Assembly (NCBI GenBank): GCA_003243965.1
Contig: QHBO01000036.1
Coordinates: 1 to 64,000 of the forward strand
Length of the DNA: 64,000 bases
DNA from: Chloroflexota bacterium
GTDB lineage: Bacteria; Chloroflexota; Limnocylindria; QHBO01
Reading direction: 5' to 3'
Each line of letters opens with the position of its first letter. Position 1 is the stretch's first letter. Both the position numbers and the translations under genes were made by a program. The notes under the pieces were generated by a model, which did no database searches, had not been told where the DNA came from, and saw nothing but the letters and a program-made list of their open reading frames with translations. Shown piece after piece: positions 37,355 through 46,947 of the stretch.

Positions 37355-37423
37355 GCGGGTCCTGATCGACTCGACTGCGCGGGGCGGCTGGCCTCGCGGC
37401 CGACACCACGCCAAGGAGCTCGG

Positions 37424-39496
37424 ATGAAGCCGACCAGTCCTGACCGTATTCGGAACGTGGCGCTCATCTCGCATGGCGGTGCCGGCAAGACGAGCCTCGC
37501 CGAAGCGATGCTGTTCGACGCCGGGGCGATCCAACGGCTCGGGAGCGTCGACGCCGGGACGGCCACCCTCGACTGGGATCCCGACGAGCACAAGCGCAGG
37601 CAATCAGTCAACCTCGGCATCGCCTCGCTGGAGACCGATGGCGTGCGCGTCACCATCGTGGACACCCCCGGCTATGCCGATTTCCAGGCCGATGTGATCC
37701 AGGCCCTGGCGGCGGTCGATGCGGCGATCGTGGTCATCGATGCCTCGGCCGGCGTGGAGGTCGGCACCGAGGAGGTGTGGCGCCTGGCTGATGACCGGCA
37801 TCTGCCGCGGATGATCTTCGTCAACAAGATGGACCGCGAGAATGCGAACTTCGACGCGGTCCTCGACGCGCTCAAGGCGCGGTTCGGGCCGAAGATCGCG
37901 CCGGTCTACCTTCCCATCGGCTCCGCGGATTCGTTCCGGGGCTACGTCGACGTCATCGAGCAGCACGCCAACGTCTACGAGGGCGGCACGCCGCGCGAGG
38001 CACCGATCCCCGACGAGATGCGCGGCCTCGAGGAGTCGCGCCGCGAGGCGCTGGTCGAGGCGGCCGCCGAGGCGAGCGATGAGCTGATGGAGAAGTATCT
38101 CGAAGGGACTCCGTTCAGCGACGAGGAGATCACGGCCGCCCTGCACAAGGGCACCCGCGAGGGCAGCGTGGTGCCGGTGTTCGTCGGCAGCGCGCTGAAG
38201 AACATCGGCGTCCGGGAGCTGACGAGCATGATCGCCAAGCACATCCCTTCCCCGTCCGAAGTTGGCACCCGAACGACGGTCGACGCCAGGCAGATCGCCC
38301 CCGATCCGGACGCGCCGCTGGTGGCGCAGGTGTTCAAGACGATCGCCGATCCGTTCGTCGGTCGGCTCACCTACTTCCGGGTCGTGGCCGGAACGCTGCG
38401 CGGCCAGGGGCACATCTACAACGCCTCACGGCGCGAAGAGGAGCGGATCGGCAACCTGCTGGCGCTGCGTGGCAAGGACCAGGAGACGCTTTCCGAGGTT
38501 GGCCCCGGCGACATCGCGGCGGTCGCCAAGCTTACCTCGACGCAGATCGGCGACACGCTCACCGCCGATCGAAGCCAGGCGGTCGAGCTGCCGCGCCCCG
38601 CCTTCCCCGCGCCGACGTTGCAGGTGAGCATCGAGCCGCAGTCCAAGGCGGACCTCGACAAGCTCGGCCAGGCGTTGACTCGCCTCCTCGAGGAGGAGCC
38701 GTGCGCTCAGATCCACCGCGAGGACGGCACCGGCGAGACGGTCCTGGCCGCCATGGGCGATGCGCACGTGGATGTCATCGTCGATCGCCTGAAACGCAAG
38801 TTCGGCGCGTCGGTTCGGACCGGAACACCACGCGTCCCTTACCGCGAGACGATCCGGAAGCCAGCAAAGGTCGACAACCGGTTCAAGCGCCAGACGGGAG
38901 GGCACGGCCAGTACGGCCATGTCGTGATCGAGTTCGAGCCGATGCCGTCCGGCACCGGCTTCGAGTTCGGCGACCGGATCGTCGGTGGCGTGGTGCCCAA
39001 GCAGTACATCCCCGCGGTCGAGAAGGGGCTGCGCGAGGCGCTGGGTGAGGGGGTCATCGCCGGCTACCCGATCGTCGATCTCAAGGCGACCCTGGTCGAC
39101 GGCTCCTACCACACCGTTGATAGCTCAGAGATGGCGTTCAAGGTCGCGGCCTCCCAGGCGCTGAAGCGTGCCTTCCCCGATGCGAACCCGGTCCTGCTCG
39201 AGCCGGTGCTCGAGGTGGAGGTGGTGGTACCCGACGAGTACATGGGCGACGTGATGGGCCAGATCACCGCCAAGCGCGGTCATGTGCTGGGGATGGATTC
39301 GAGCGACGGCATGCAACGGCTGCGCGCGCAGGTCCCGCAGGCCGAGATGTTTCACTACGCCACCGAGCTGCGGAGCATCACGCAGGGGCGTGGCCGCTTC
39401 AGCCAGCGCGTCGACCACTATGCGGAGGTGCCGCACAATATCGCTGACAGGGTCGTGGCCGAGCACACCAGGACGGCGGCCGGCGAGAAGCACTAG
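37424..39496 (+). CDS. Elongation factor G-like GTPase (EF-G paralogue)
   Basis: SHGGAGKTSLAEAML, DTPGYADF, NKMDREN, EF-G domain IV/V motifs GGVVPKQYIPAVEKG, YMGDVMGQITAKRG. Confidence 0.92.
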   Translation: MKPTSPDRIRNVALISHGGAGKTSLAEAMLFDAGAIQRLGSVDAGTATLDWDPDEHKRRQSVNLGIASLETDGVRVTIVDTPGYADFQADVIQALAAVDAAIVVIDASAGVEVGTEEVWRLADDRHLPRMIFVNKMDRENANFDAVLDALKARFGPKIAPVYLPIGSADSFRGYVDVIEQHANVYEGGTPREAPIPDEMRGLEESRREALVEAAAEASDELMEKYLEGTPFSDEEITAALHKGTREGSVVPVFVGSALKNIGVRELTSMIAKHIPSPSEVGTRTTVDARQIAPDPDAPLVAQVFKTIADPFVGRLTYFRVVAGTLRGQGHIYNASRREEERIGNLLALRGKDQETLSEVGPGDIAAVAKLTSTQIGDTLTADRSQAVELPRPAFPAPTLQVSIEPQSKADLDKLGQALTRLLEEEPCAQIHREDGTGETVLAAMGDAHVDVIVDRLKRKFGASVRTGTPRVPYRETIRKPAKVDNRFKRQTGGHGQYGHVVIEFEPMPSGTGFEFGDRIVGGVVPKQYIPAVEKGLREALGEGVIAGYPIVDLKATLVDGSYHTVDSSEMAFKVAASQALKRAFPDANPVLLEPVLEVEVVVPDEYMGDVMGQITAKRGHVLGMDSSDGMQRLRAQVPQAEMFHYATELRSITQGRGRFSQRVDHYAEVPHNIADRVVAEHTRTAAGEKH

Positions 39497-39515
39497 CGAG
39501 TGGAGGAGGTTTGCG

Positions 39516-39674
39516 ATGGAGCAGGAGAGGAGCCGCACGCCGGATCCAGGCGTGCATGATCCGGAGATGACCGAGCCGGACGAGGCGAACGCGCCCGACA
39601 CCGATCCGACCGATGACCGCGAGCTGGCCGGTGACATCGATGATGAGGGCCCTCGATCGCCCAGCCCGTCGTGA
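39516..39674 (+). CDS. 52-aa highly acidic small protein
   Basis: ATG 39516 with strong SD GGAGGAGGT (39502-39510); stop overlaps GTG of next gene (GTGA). Confidence 0.65.
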   Translation: MEQERSRTPDPGVHDPEMTEPDEANAPDTDPTDDRELAGDIDDEGPRSPSPS

Positions 39675-40426
39675 CCACCCGACCCTCAAACACCGTGGCG
39701 GCGACCGCGGAGGAGCCGGGCGCCGGGGCGCTCGACCTGCGCGGCTTCGCCGTCCTGAGCTTCGACTGCTACGGGACACTCATCGACTGGGAGTCCGGCA
39801 TTCTCAGCGCCCTGCGGCCGATCCTCGCCGCCCACGGCGTCCAGGTTTCCGACGATGCCGCGCTGGCGGCATATGCCCAAGCGGAGACCGCTGCCGAAGC
39901 GGGCCCCTACCAGGCCTACGCCGCCATCCTGCACCTGGCGCTGATCGGCATCGGTGAGCGGCTCGGCTTCTCGCCGCTTGCCGAGGAAGCTGACCGATTC
40001 GCCTCCTCGATCGCCGACTGGCCCCCGTTCCCCGATTCCGTCGACGCCCTCGCACGACTCCGGACGCGCTACCGCCTCGCCGCACTGACGAACTGTGACG
40101 ACAACCTGTTCGCCCATTCGAGCCGGCGCCTCGGCGATCCGTTCAGCTGGGTCATCACCGCTCAGCAGCTCCACAGCTACAAGCCCGCCCCGCGGAACTT
40201 CGTGGCGGCCATCGAGCGCACCGGCGTGCCGGCGGACCGCTTGCTGCATGTGGCCCAGAGCCTGTTCCACGATCACGCGCCGGCCAAGGAGCTCGGGCTG
40301 CGAACCGTGTGGGTCAATCGCCGACGGGGTCGGGCAGGCGCGGGGGCCACGCCGCTGGCCGTCGGCGTGCGGCCTGACCTCGAGGTGCCCGACCTGGCGA
40401 CCCTGGCCGGATTGGCGGGCGTCTGA
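39671..40426 (+). CDS. HAD superfamily hydrolase, haloacid dehalogenase type II-like
   Basis: LSFDCYGTLIDWESGI, LTNCDDNLF, SYKPAPRNF, VAQSLFHDHAPAKELGLRTVWVNR. Confidence 0.92.
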   Translation: MTTRPSNTVAATAEEPGAGALDLRGFAVLSFDCYGTLIDWESGILSALRPILAAHGVQVSDDAALAAYAQAETAAEAGPYQAYAAILHLALIGIGERLGFSPLAEEADRFASSIADWPPFPDSVDALARLRTRYRLAALTNCDDNLFAHSSRRLGDPFSWVITAQQLHSYKPAPRNFVAAIERTGVPADRLLHVAQSLFHDHAPAKELGLRTVWVNRRRGRAGAGATPLAVGVRPDLEVPDLATLAGLAGV

Positions 40427-40427
40427 A

Positions 40428-40445
40428 GCGGTCGAAGCCGACCGC
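40428..40445. terminator. Perfect 7-bp stem/tetraloop hairpin between convergent HAD and tyrS genes
   Basis: GCGGTCG-AAGC-CGACCGC 1 nt after HAD stop; no T-tract. Confidence 0.45.
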
Positions 40446-40470
40446 CACCGACCGTCCGGACACCGGCGAA

Positions 40471-41694
40471 CTAGGCGGTGGCCACCGGCTCCAGCACCAG
40501 CTTGGCCGCCCGCCGCTTCCCGATCCGCACCTCCACGACTCGCCGGGGTGCGAAGCGCTGCAGCTCGTCACGCGCCACGGAGCCATCGATCCGGACGCCC
40601 CCTTGGCGCAGCAGCCGCCGCACCTCTCCGCGCGAGGAGGCGAGGCCTGCCTGCACCAGCAGCTCCGGGAGCTCAATCCCCTCTGGTTCGACCCGCATCG
40701 AGACCACGGGCACCTCTGCAATCCCCTCGCCACGGCCGACACTCCGCTCCCATTCGTCCTCAGCCAGGGTGGCAGCCTCTTCCCCGTGCCAGCGTCCGAC
40801 GATCTCGCGTGCCAGCCGCTGCTTTGCGGCCTTGGCATGCAGAGCGCCGGATTCGATTGCCGCCAGGAAGTTCTGCGCCTGCGCATCGGTCCAACGCGTC
40901 ACCAGGTGCGCCCAGTTGTCCATCAGCCCGTCGGGGATGCTCATCACCTTCGCGTACTGGTCGTAGGGCAGCTCGGTGAGACCGATGGCGTTCCCGAGCG
41001 ACTTGCTCATCTTCTGCACGCCATCGGTACCGACCAGCAGCTCACAGGTGAGGATCTGCTGCGGCGGCTGGCCGTAATCCCGCTGCACGTCTCGCCCGAC
41101 GAGGAGGTTGAACGTCTGGTCGGTACCGCCCATCTCGAGGTCCGCCACCACCGCCACGCTGTCGAACGCCTGGAGGAACGGGTAGAGCGTCTCGTGCATG
41201 CTGATCGCGGAGCCGGTCGCCAGACGCCGCGCGAACGTGTCGCGCTCGATGAGGCGGGCGAGGGTCGTCGAGCTCAGCAGCCGGAAGACGTCGCCCAGCC
41301 GGAAGGAGTCGAACCACTCCGACTGCCAGCGGATCTCGGTCCGCTGCGTGTCGACAACCGCGTGGAACTGGGCAAGGTACGTCTCCGCGTTCGAGCGGAC
41401 CTGCTCCGGGGTGAGGATCGGCCGGGTGGCGTTGCGCTCCGATGGATCACCGATCTGCGCGGTCGTGTCGCCGACCACCAAGATCGCGAGATTGCCGAGC
41501 TGCTGCCAGGCCCGGATCCGCTCGAGCAGGACGCCGTGGCCGATGTGCAGGTCTGGGCTGGTCGGATCGAAGCCGATCTTGGCGCGCAGCGGCCGATCCG
41601 CCTCCAAGAGCATGGTCCGCAGCGCATCGCGCTCTACGACCTGCGTGACCCGGTGAGAGAGGAACTGCTCGACAGCAGCGGCGCGATCGGCCAT
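40471..41694 (-). CDS. tyrS: Tyrosyl-tRNA synthetase
   Basis: IGFDPTSPDLHIGHGVLL, KMSKSLGNAI, C-terminal S4 domain. Confidence 0.97.
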   Translation of the reverse strand: MADRAAAVEQFLSHRVTQVVERDALRTMLLEADRPLRAKIGFDPTSPDLHIGHGVLLERIRAWQQLGNLAILVVGDTTAQIGDPSERNATRPILTPEQVRSNAETYLAQFHAVVDTQRTEIRWQSEWFDSFRLGDVFRLLSSTTLARLIERDTFARRLATGSAISMHETLYPFLQAFDSVAVVADLEMGGTDQTFNLLVGRDVQRDYGQPPQQILTCELLVGTDGVQKMSKSLGNAIGLTELPYDQYAKVMSIPDGLMDNWAHLVTRWTDAQAQNFLAAIESGALHAKAAKQRLAREIVGRWHGEEAATLAEDEWERSVGRGEGIAEVPVVSMRVEPEGIELPELLVQAGLASSRGEVRRLLRQGGVRIDGSVARDELQRFAPRRVVEVRIGKRRAAKLVLEPVATA

Positions 41695-41703
41695 GGGCGG
41701 TCG

Positions 41704-41709
41704 AGTATA
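41704..41709 (-). promoter_or_regulatory. Candidate -10 (TATACT) 9 nt before tyrS ATG
   Basis: TATACT-cgaccgccc-ATG; no SD. Confidence 0.45.
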
Positions 41710-41770
41710 GGGTGCGCAGCCCGGGCGCTCGTGGGTCAGACCCGTTTCGGCCGCGGTCGAGACTGCGTGC

Positions 41771-41776
41771 TAGAGT
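41771..41776 (+). promoter_or_regulatory. Candidate -10 (TAGAGT) 9 nt before PBP ATG
   Basis: TAGAGT-gccgcagcg-ATG; no SD. Confidence 0.35.
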
Positions 41777-41785
41777 GCCGCAGCG

Positions 41786-44524
41786 ATGGCCCGACGTTAC
41801 CCGCCGCCGCGTGACGGCTTCACCCGGCGTGCCGGGCCTGCCGCCGCGGCCCGTCCACTCGACCGCTCTGCGGTGCCGCCGGCGCTGGTGCTGGGCATCT
41901 TCGGTCTCCTCGCGGCGGGTCTGTTCATGCTCGTGGTGGGTGCCTACCTGACCTACGCTCGCGGCCTACCGTCGGTCTCCGACCTCGAGACGTTCCGCCT
42001 CGACGAGGGATCGACCGTCATGTCAGCGGATGGTGTGCAGCTCGCCTCCTTCGCTGCGGAGCAGCGGCGAGTGGTGCCGTACGCCCAGATTCCGCGGGTC
42101 ATGATCGACGCGCAGGTTGCCGCAGAGGACCAGAGCTTCTGGACCAATCCGTGCATCGACATGCGCGGCATCGTCCGCGCCTTCGTCCAGAACCTGAGCG
42201 CCGGCGAGACCGTATCGGGCGCATCCACCATCTGCCAGCAGCTCGTCCGGATCCGCCTCTTCGACGCCTCGCTGATGGCCGACCGCTCGCGACGGCTGGA
42301 GCGCAAGATCAAGGAGGCGCTGTTGGCGCTGCGCGTCGGCGAACGGTACGTCGGGAAGGCGGGCAAGGAGAAGCTGCTGGAGATGTACCTCAACCAGGTC
42401 TTCTACGGGCACAACTCCTACGGTGTGTGGGCCGCCGCCCACTCGTACTTCGGCAAGGACATCACCCGCACCGATTCCGCCAACCGACTGACCATCAGTG
42501 AGGCGGCACTGCTGGCCGGCCTGGTGCGCTCACCCTCCTCGCTCGACCCGACCAAGGTCGCGGTCCAGCGCAAGGATGCCAAGGGGCGCCCGATCCTCGT
42601 CGTCCCGTTCAACAGCGACGTGGTCCGCGTCCGTGGATTCGTGCTGAACAACATGCTCGACAGCGGCTACATCACTCCGGCCCAGCTGGCAGCCGCGAGG
42701 GCCGAGCAGGTGGTGCTGCACCCCGCCGGCACCGATCGGTTCAAGGCGCCGCATTTCGTCTACGCCGTGCGGCGAGCCGCCGGCCAGCTGCTCGGCGGTG
42801 AGGAGGTGCTTGACCGCGGTGGCCTGAAGATCCTGACCACGCTCGACTACAAGGGATACCAGCTGAGCGCCGAGAAATGGGCCGCCATCGGGTATGACCT
42901 CGACCGCATGACCGATGCGCAGCTCACGGTCAAGTACGGTCCCGATGCCCTGCGCTGGATCAAGACGCTGCAGGGACGGAACATCAACAACGACGCCCTC
43001 GTGTCGCTCAACTACCGGACCGGAGCGGTCATCGCCTACGTAGGGAGCGCCAACTACTACGGGCAGAGCACGCCCGCCCACCAGCCGGCCTATGACGTGG
43101 TCGGACAGGCATTCCGTCAGTCGGGATCCGCATTCAAGCCGGTCACCTACGCCACCGGGTTCGAGCGCGGCACCATCACGCCGGCGACCATCTTCATGGA
43201 CGTCATCGGCGAGATCGTGAACGGCTACAGCGTCCCCGATGCCGAGCCGATCGAGCGTGGTCCGGTCCGCGTCCGCGATGCGCTGAAGTACTCGCTCAAT
43301 ATCCCGGTCGCCAAGGCCCAGCAGCTGATCGGCACGGAGAACGTGGTCGCCCAGGCGAAGCGGTTTGGGTTGCAGTTCGATCCCTCACAGAACCCCAACG
43401 TGCCGTCACTGACGCTCGGGACGATCGGCGTCCACCAGCTCGACCTGGCGGGCGCGTACGGGGCGCTGGCCAACGGGGGAGTCCTGGCGCGCCCGTACAT
43501 GATCGAGAAGATCATCGACCGCAACGGCAAGGTCGTCTACGACCATGCCGTTGACGCGGCCAAGCCGGCGCGCGTCCTCTCGCCGCAGTCCGCGTACCTC
43601 GTCACCGACATCCTGGCCGATAACACCGATCCGGCCGCAAACCCGCTGTGGGGACCGCGCTTCCAGCTCACCACCGACACCGGTCGGCGCCCCGCGACGC
43701 TCAAGACCGGCACCACCAACGACTTCCGCGACCTCCAGGCGTTCGGATACGTCGCCCCGGACAAGGATGCGGGCAAGGCGCAGGGCGCGATCGTGACCGG
43801 CGTGTGGGTCGGGAACAGCGACTTCTCGGCCATCAAGTCGGTCTTCGCGGCCGACGGGCCGACCTTCATCTGGCACGACTACATGGCCGACGTGCTGGCC
43901 AAGAACAGGGTCCCGGTGCGCGACTTCCTCCGTCCCGACGGGATCACCGAGCTGAAGGTCGATGCGCTGAGCGGGATGCTCCCCGGCGACCAGACCACCA
44001 AGGTCGTCAACGAGGTGTTCAACACGACCGAGGTGCCGCGCGACAAGGACACGCTCCACCGCGAGCTCGCGATCGAGGCCAAGACCGGCAAGATATGGCA
44101 ATCCGGCTGCGGTGACTTCGTGCCGTCCGGTGCCAGCGCGGCTCCCAGCGCGGCTCCCAGCGCGAGCCCGGGACCCAGTCCGAGCGGCAGCCCCGCTGCG
44201 CCAACCGCGCAGATGAAGGTCTACCTCGACCTCTCCAAGCTCGAGGCCGATCACCCCACGTGGCTCAGGGCCAACCTGGCGTGGATCCGCAAATGGCGCG
44301 GGAACGAGGCGAACCTGGAACGTTTCCCAATCGTCAATCTCGATGCGCCGCTGGCGCCGACCGAGACCTGCACGCCGGGGGCGATCCCGACCTCGACGCC
44401 CACGCCGTCGCCGAGCCCGACGCCGTCACCGAGCCCAACCCCGTCACCGACCCCGTCGCCCACGCCGTCACCGACCCCCGCGCCGACCGGCTCGGCGACA
44501 CCGACGCCAGCCCCGACGCCCTAG
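41786..44524 (+). CDS. Class A penicillin-binding protein (transglycosylase/transpeptidase)
   Basis: AAEDQSFWTNPCIDMRGIVRA, TYLNQVFYGHNSYG-like, RQSGSAFKPVTY, KTGTTNDFRD; Ser/Thr/Pro-rich tail. Confidence 0.95.
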   Translation: MARRYPPPRDGFTRRAGPAAAARPLDRSAVPPALVLGIFGLLAAGLFMLVVGAYLTYARGLPSVSDLETFRLDEGSTVMSADGVQLASFAAEQRRVVPYAQIPRVMIDAQVAAEDQSFWTNPCIDMRGIVRAFVQNLSAGETVSGASTICQQLVRIRLFDASLMADRSRRLERKIKEALLALRVGERYVGKAGKEKLLEMYLNQVFYGHNSYGVWAAAHSYFGKDITRTDSANRLTISEAALLAGLVRSPSSLDPTKVAVQRKDAKGRPILVVPFNSDVVRVRGFVLNNMLDSGYITPAQLAAARAEQVVLHPAGTDRFKAPHFVYAVRRAAGQLLGGEEVLDRGGLKILTTLDYKGYQLSAEKWAAIGYDLDRMTDAQLTVKYGPDALRWIKTLQGRNINNDALVSLNYRTGAVIAYVGSANYYGQSTPAHQPAYDVVGQAFRQSGSAFKPVTYATGFERGTITPATIFMDVIGEIVNGYSVPDAEPIERGPVRVRDALKYSLNIPVAKAQQLIGTENVVAQAKRFGLQFDPSQNPNVPSLTLGTIGVHQLDLAGAYGALANGGVLARPYMIEKIIDRNGKVVYDHAVDAAKPARVLSPQSAYLVTDILADNTDPAANPLWGPRFQLTTDTGRRPATLKTGTTNDFRDLQAFGYVAPDKDAGKAQGAIVTGVWVGNSDFSAIKSVFAADGPTFIWHDYMADVLAKNRVPVRDFLRPDGITELKVDALSGMLPGDQTTKVVNEVFNTTEVPRDKDTLHRELAIEAKTGKIWQSGCGDFVPSGASAAPSAAPSASPGPSPSGSPAAPTAQMKVYLDLSKLEADHPTWLRANLAWIRKWRGNEANLERFPIVNLDAPLAPTETCTPGAIPTSTPTPSPSPTPSPSPTPSPTPSPTPSPTPAPTGSATPTPAPTP
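44391..44518 (+). repeat. Degenerate low-complexity repeat encoding PTPSPSP-type tail of the PBP
   Basis: Iterated ccgacgccgtcaccgagccc-like units, protein PTSTPTPSPSPTPSPSPTPSPTPSPTPSPTPAPT. Confidence 0.85.
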
Positions 44525-46947
44525 AGCTCGGCGATGGTGGCCCCTTCGCCACCCTCCTCTCGGCGACCGCCACGCGTGGCACGCACCCTCGGGTGCTCGG
44601 TCAGCCGCTCCCGAAGGGCGCGCCGCAGGGCCCCGGTCCCAGTCCCGTGGATGATGCGGACCTCATCGAGCGCGGCCAGGAGCGCCTCGTCCAGGTAGGC
44701 ATCCAGGCGCTCGAGCGCGGCCTCCACCCGCTCACCGCGAAGGTCGAGCGACGGCGACACGTGAGCGGCGGCCCGACGCCGCATCTCGTCGGCCTCGCGG
44801 TCGCGGGGCGCGGGGCCGCTGACCGGCTCGTCGACCACCTCGACGTCCGAGCCCGGTACGACCACCCGCGGCCCGTCGGTCTCGAGTGTGACGCGGCCCG
44901 TTCGGCCGCTCACCTCGACGATGCGGCCCGGCGTGCCGAGGGTCCGGCTCCGGCCCCACAGTCCGACGCGGGGCTGCGGGGACGCGCCGACCGGCGCTGT
45001 CTGCGCGGCAGCCTCGTGCGGTCCGCGCGCGCTCCGTGCCGACTCGCGTGCCGCGGCGGCCCGCAGCCCAAGCTCGTCGAGGGCACGCGCTGCAGCTCCC
45101 TGGGCCGACTGGCGAGCATGGGCGCCGCGTTGTCGCCCGAGCTCGCGCTGCAGCTCCGCGACGTCGCGTTCGGCACGGTCCAGCAGCTCATCGGCAGCTC
45201 GCCGCGTCTCGGCCAGGATGCGCGCAGCCTCGCGGCGCGCCCGCTCGACGCCGGCCTCGGCCAGCTCCCGCTGCCTGCGAGCGACAAGCTCCTCGTCCCG
45301 CGCGCGGGCCAGCGCGGCGTCGCGCTCGATCTCGGCGCGTTGAATCGCTCCGAGCGTCTCCTCGATCGAGGCGTGCTCCCGTGACAGGCGTCGCCGGGCG
45401 TCCGCCAGCAGCGTCGGCTCCAGGCCCAGGCGCTCGGCGATGGCGAACGCCTGCGACTTGCCGGGCAGCCCGATCGATAGCCGATACGTCGGGCGCAGGG
45501 ACTGCACATCGAACTCGACGGCGGCATTCGTGACCCGCGGGTGCTCCTGCGCGAACGTCTTGAGTTCCGCGTAATGCGTGGTGGCGGCGACCATTGCCCC
45601 GTCGTCCAGGAGGCGGTTGACGACCGCCATGGCCAACGCCGATCCCTCGGTCGGATCGGTCCCGGCGCCCACCTCGTCGAGCAGCACGAGCGTCGAGGCT
45701 CCGCCGGCGGCAACGAAGCGCACGACATTGCGCAGGTGGCTCGAAAAGGTCGAAAGCGATTGCGCGATGCTCTGCTCGTCGCCGATGTCGGCCATCACCC
45801 GGCGGAAGATCGTCAGCCGCGCGCCCTCCGCCGCGGGAACCCGCAGCCCGGCCTGGTGCATCAGCGCCAGCAGCCCGAGCGTCTTGAGGGCCACCGTCTT
45901 GCCGCCGGTGTTCGGACCGGTGACGATCAACGCGCGGTACCCGAACCGATCTCCCAGGCGCAGGTCGATCGGTACCGCCGATGCGCCGAGCAGCGGATGG
46001 CGGGCCGAGAGAAGCTCGACCGCATCATCGGTCGGCTCCGGACGCACGCCGTCCAGCTGGGAGGCGAGACGGGCCCGGGCAATCCACAGATCGGCGCGCG
46101 CGAGCGCAACCAGAGAGCCGAGGAGCGCATCGGCGCGCCGTTCCACCTCACCCGACAGCGCGTCGAGGATCCGCTCCTGCTCGCGCTGCTCCTCGAGCGC
46201 GGCCTGCGTCCAGGCATTGTTGAGCTCGACGACGGCCAGCGGCTCGATGAACAGCGTCGCGCCCGATGCGCTCTGGTCGTGAACGAGGCCCTTCAACCGG
46301 CCCTTGGCCTCTGCGCGGATCGGAATGACGTAGCGCCCCGAGCGAACGGTCACGACCGGTTCGCCGATCACGCCCGCGAGATCCGTTGATCGCAGCATGG
46401 TGTTCAGCCGCTCGCGGACGCGGTCCTGAGCGGTGCGCAGGCGTCGCCGGATGGCAGCCAGCTCGCGAGAGGCGCCGTCGAGCACCTCGCCGGTCTCGTC
46501 GACGCTGCGCTCGATTCGCTCGCGCAGCGCCGGCGCGTCGTCCAGCTGCGCGCGGACCTCCGCCAGGTGAGGTCGGCGCCAGTCGTCCAGGCGCGCCGCG
46601 AACAGGCCGGTGGCGCGCAGCGTGGCTGCCACGTCGAGCAGCTCGGGCGCGGTCAGGCGTCCGCCCCGGCGCGCCCGTTCCAGATGAGGGCGCAGATCGC
46701 GCGCCCCCCCGATCGTGGCTTGTGCCTGCTCGCGGAGCAGGGCCGCCGCTTCATCGGTCTGGTCCTGGAGCAGCCCCACGTGAGCCGCGTCGGCCACGGG
46801 CAGACTCGCGGCGGCGAGCTCACGCGATGGACCAAAGGCGGTCAGCGCGGCGAGCATCTCGACCACCGCGGGGAACTCGAGCGCTCGCGCGGTCGCGGCG
46901 TCGACGGCGGCACCGGCAGCCGGCTCGCGGTCAGCGGCGGGAGACAT
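44521..46947 (-). CDS. mutS2: Endonuclease MutS2
   Basis: GPNTGGKTVALKTLGLLALM, DEVGAGTDPTEGSAL, C-terminal Smr LDLRGERVEAAL...IIHGTGTGALR. Confidence 0.96.
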   Translation of the reverse strand: MSPAADREPAAGAAVDAATARALEFPAVVEMLAALTAFGPSRELAAASLPVADAAHVGLLQDQTDEAAALLREQAQATIGGARDLRPHLERARRGGRLTAPELLDVAATLRATGLFAARLDDWRRPHLAEVRAQLDDAPALRERIERSVDETGEVLDGASRELAAIRRRLRTAQDRVRERLNTMLRSTDLAGVIGEPVVTVRSGRYVIPIRAEAKGRLKGLVHDQSASGATLFIEPLAVVELNNAWTQAALEEQREQERILDALSGEVERRADALLGSLVALARADLWIARARLASQLDGVRPEPTDDAVELLSARHPLLGASAVPIDLRLGDRFGYRALIVTGPNTGGKTVALKTLGLLALMHQAGLRVPAAEGARLTIFRRVMADIGDEQSIAQSLSTFSSHLRNVVRFVAAGGASTLVLLDEVGAGTDPTEGSALAMAVVNRLLDDGAMVAATTHYAELKTFAQEHPRVTNAAVEFDVQSLRPTYRLSIGLPGKSQAFAIAERLGLEPTLLADARRRLSREHASIEETLGAIQRAEIERDAALARARDEELVARRQRELAEAGVERARREAARILAETRRAADELLDRAERDVAELQRELGRQRGAHARQSAQGAAARALDELGLRAAAARESARSARGPHEAAAQTAPVGASPQPRVGLWGRSRTLGTPGRIVEVSGRTGRVTLETDGPRVVVPGSDVEVVDEPVSGPAPRDREADEMRRRAAAHVSPSLDLRGERVEAALERLDAYLDEALLAALDEVRIIHGTGTGALRRALRERLTEHPRVRATRGGRREEGGEGATIAEL

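Noticed and set aside
37172-37423. Possible structured RNA/riboswitch in the yebC-EF-G intergenic region
   Set aside because: Only promoter-like elements and scattered short GC inverted repeats; no recognisable RNA family.
44391-44518. Periodic repeat considered as CRISPR or VNTR
   Set aside because: Repeat is in-frame Pro/Ser/Thr coding tail of the PBP with no spacers; at most a coding low-complexity tract.
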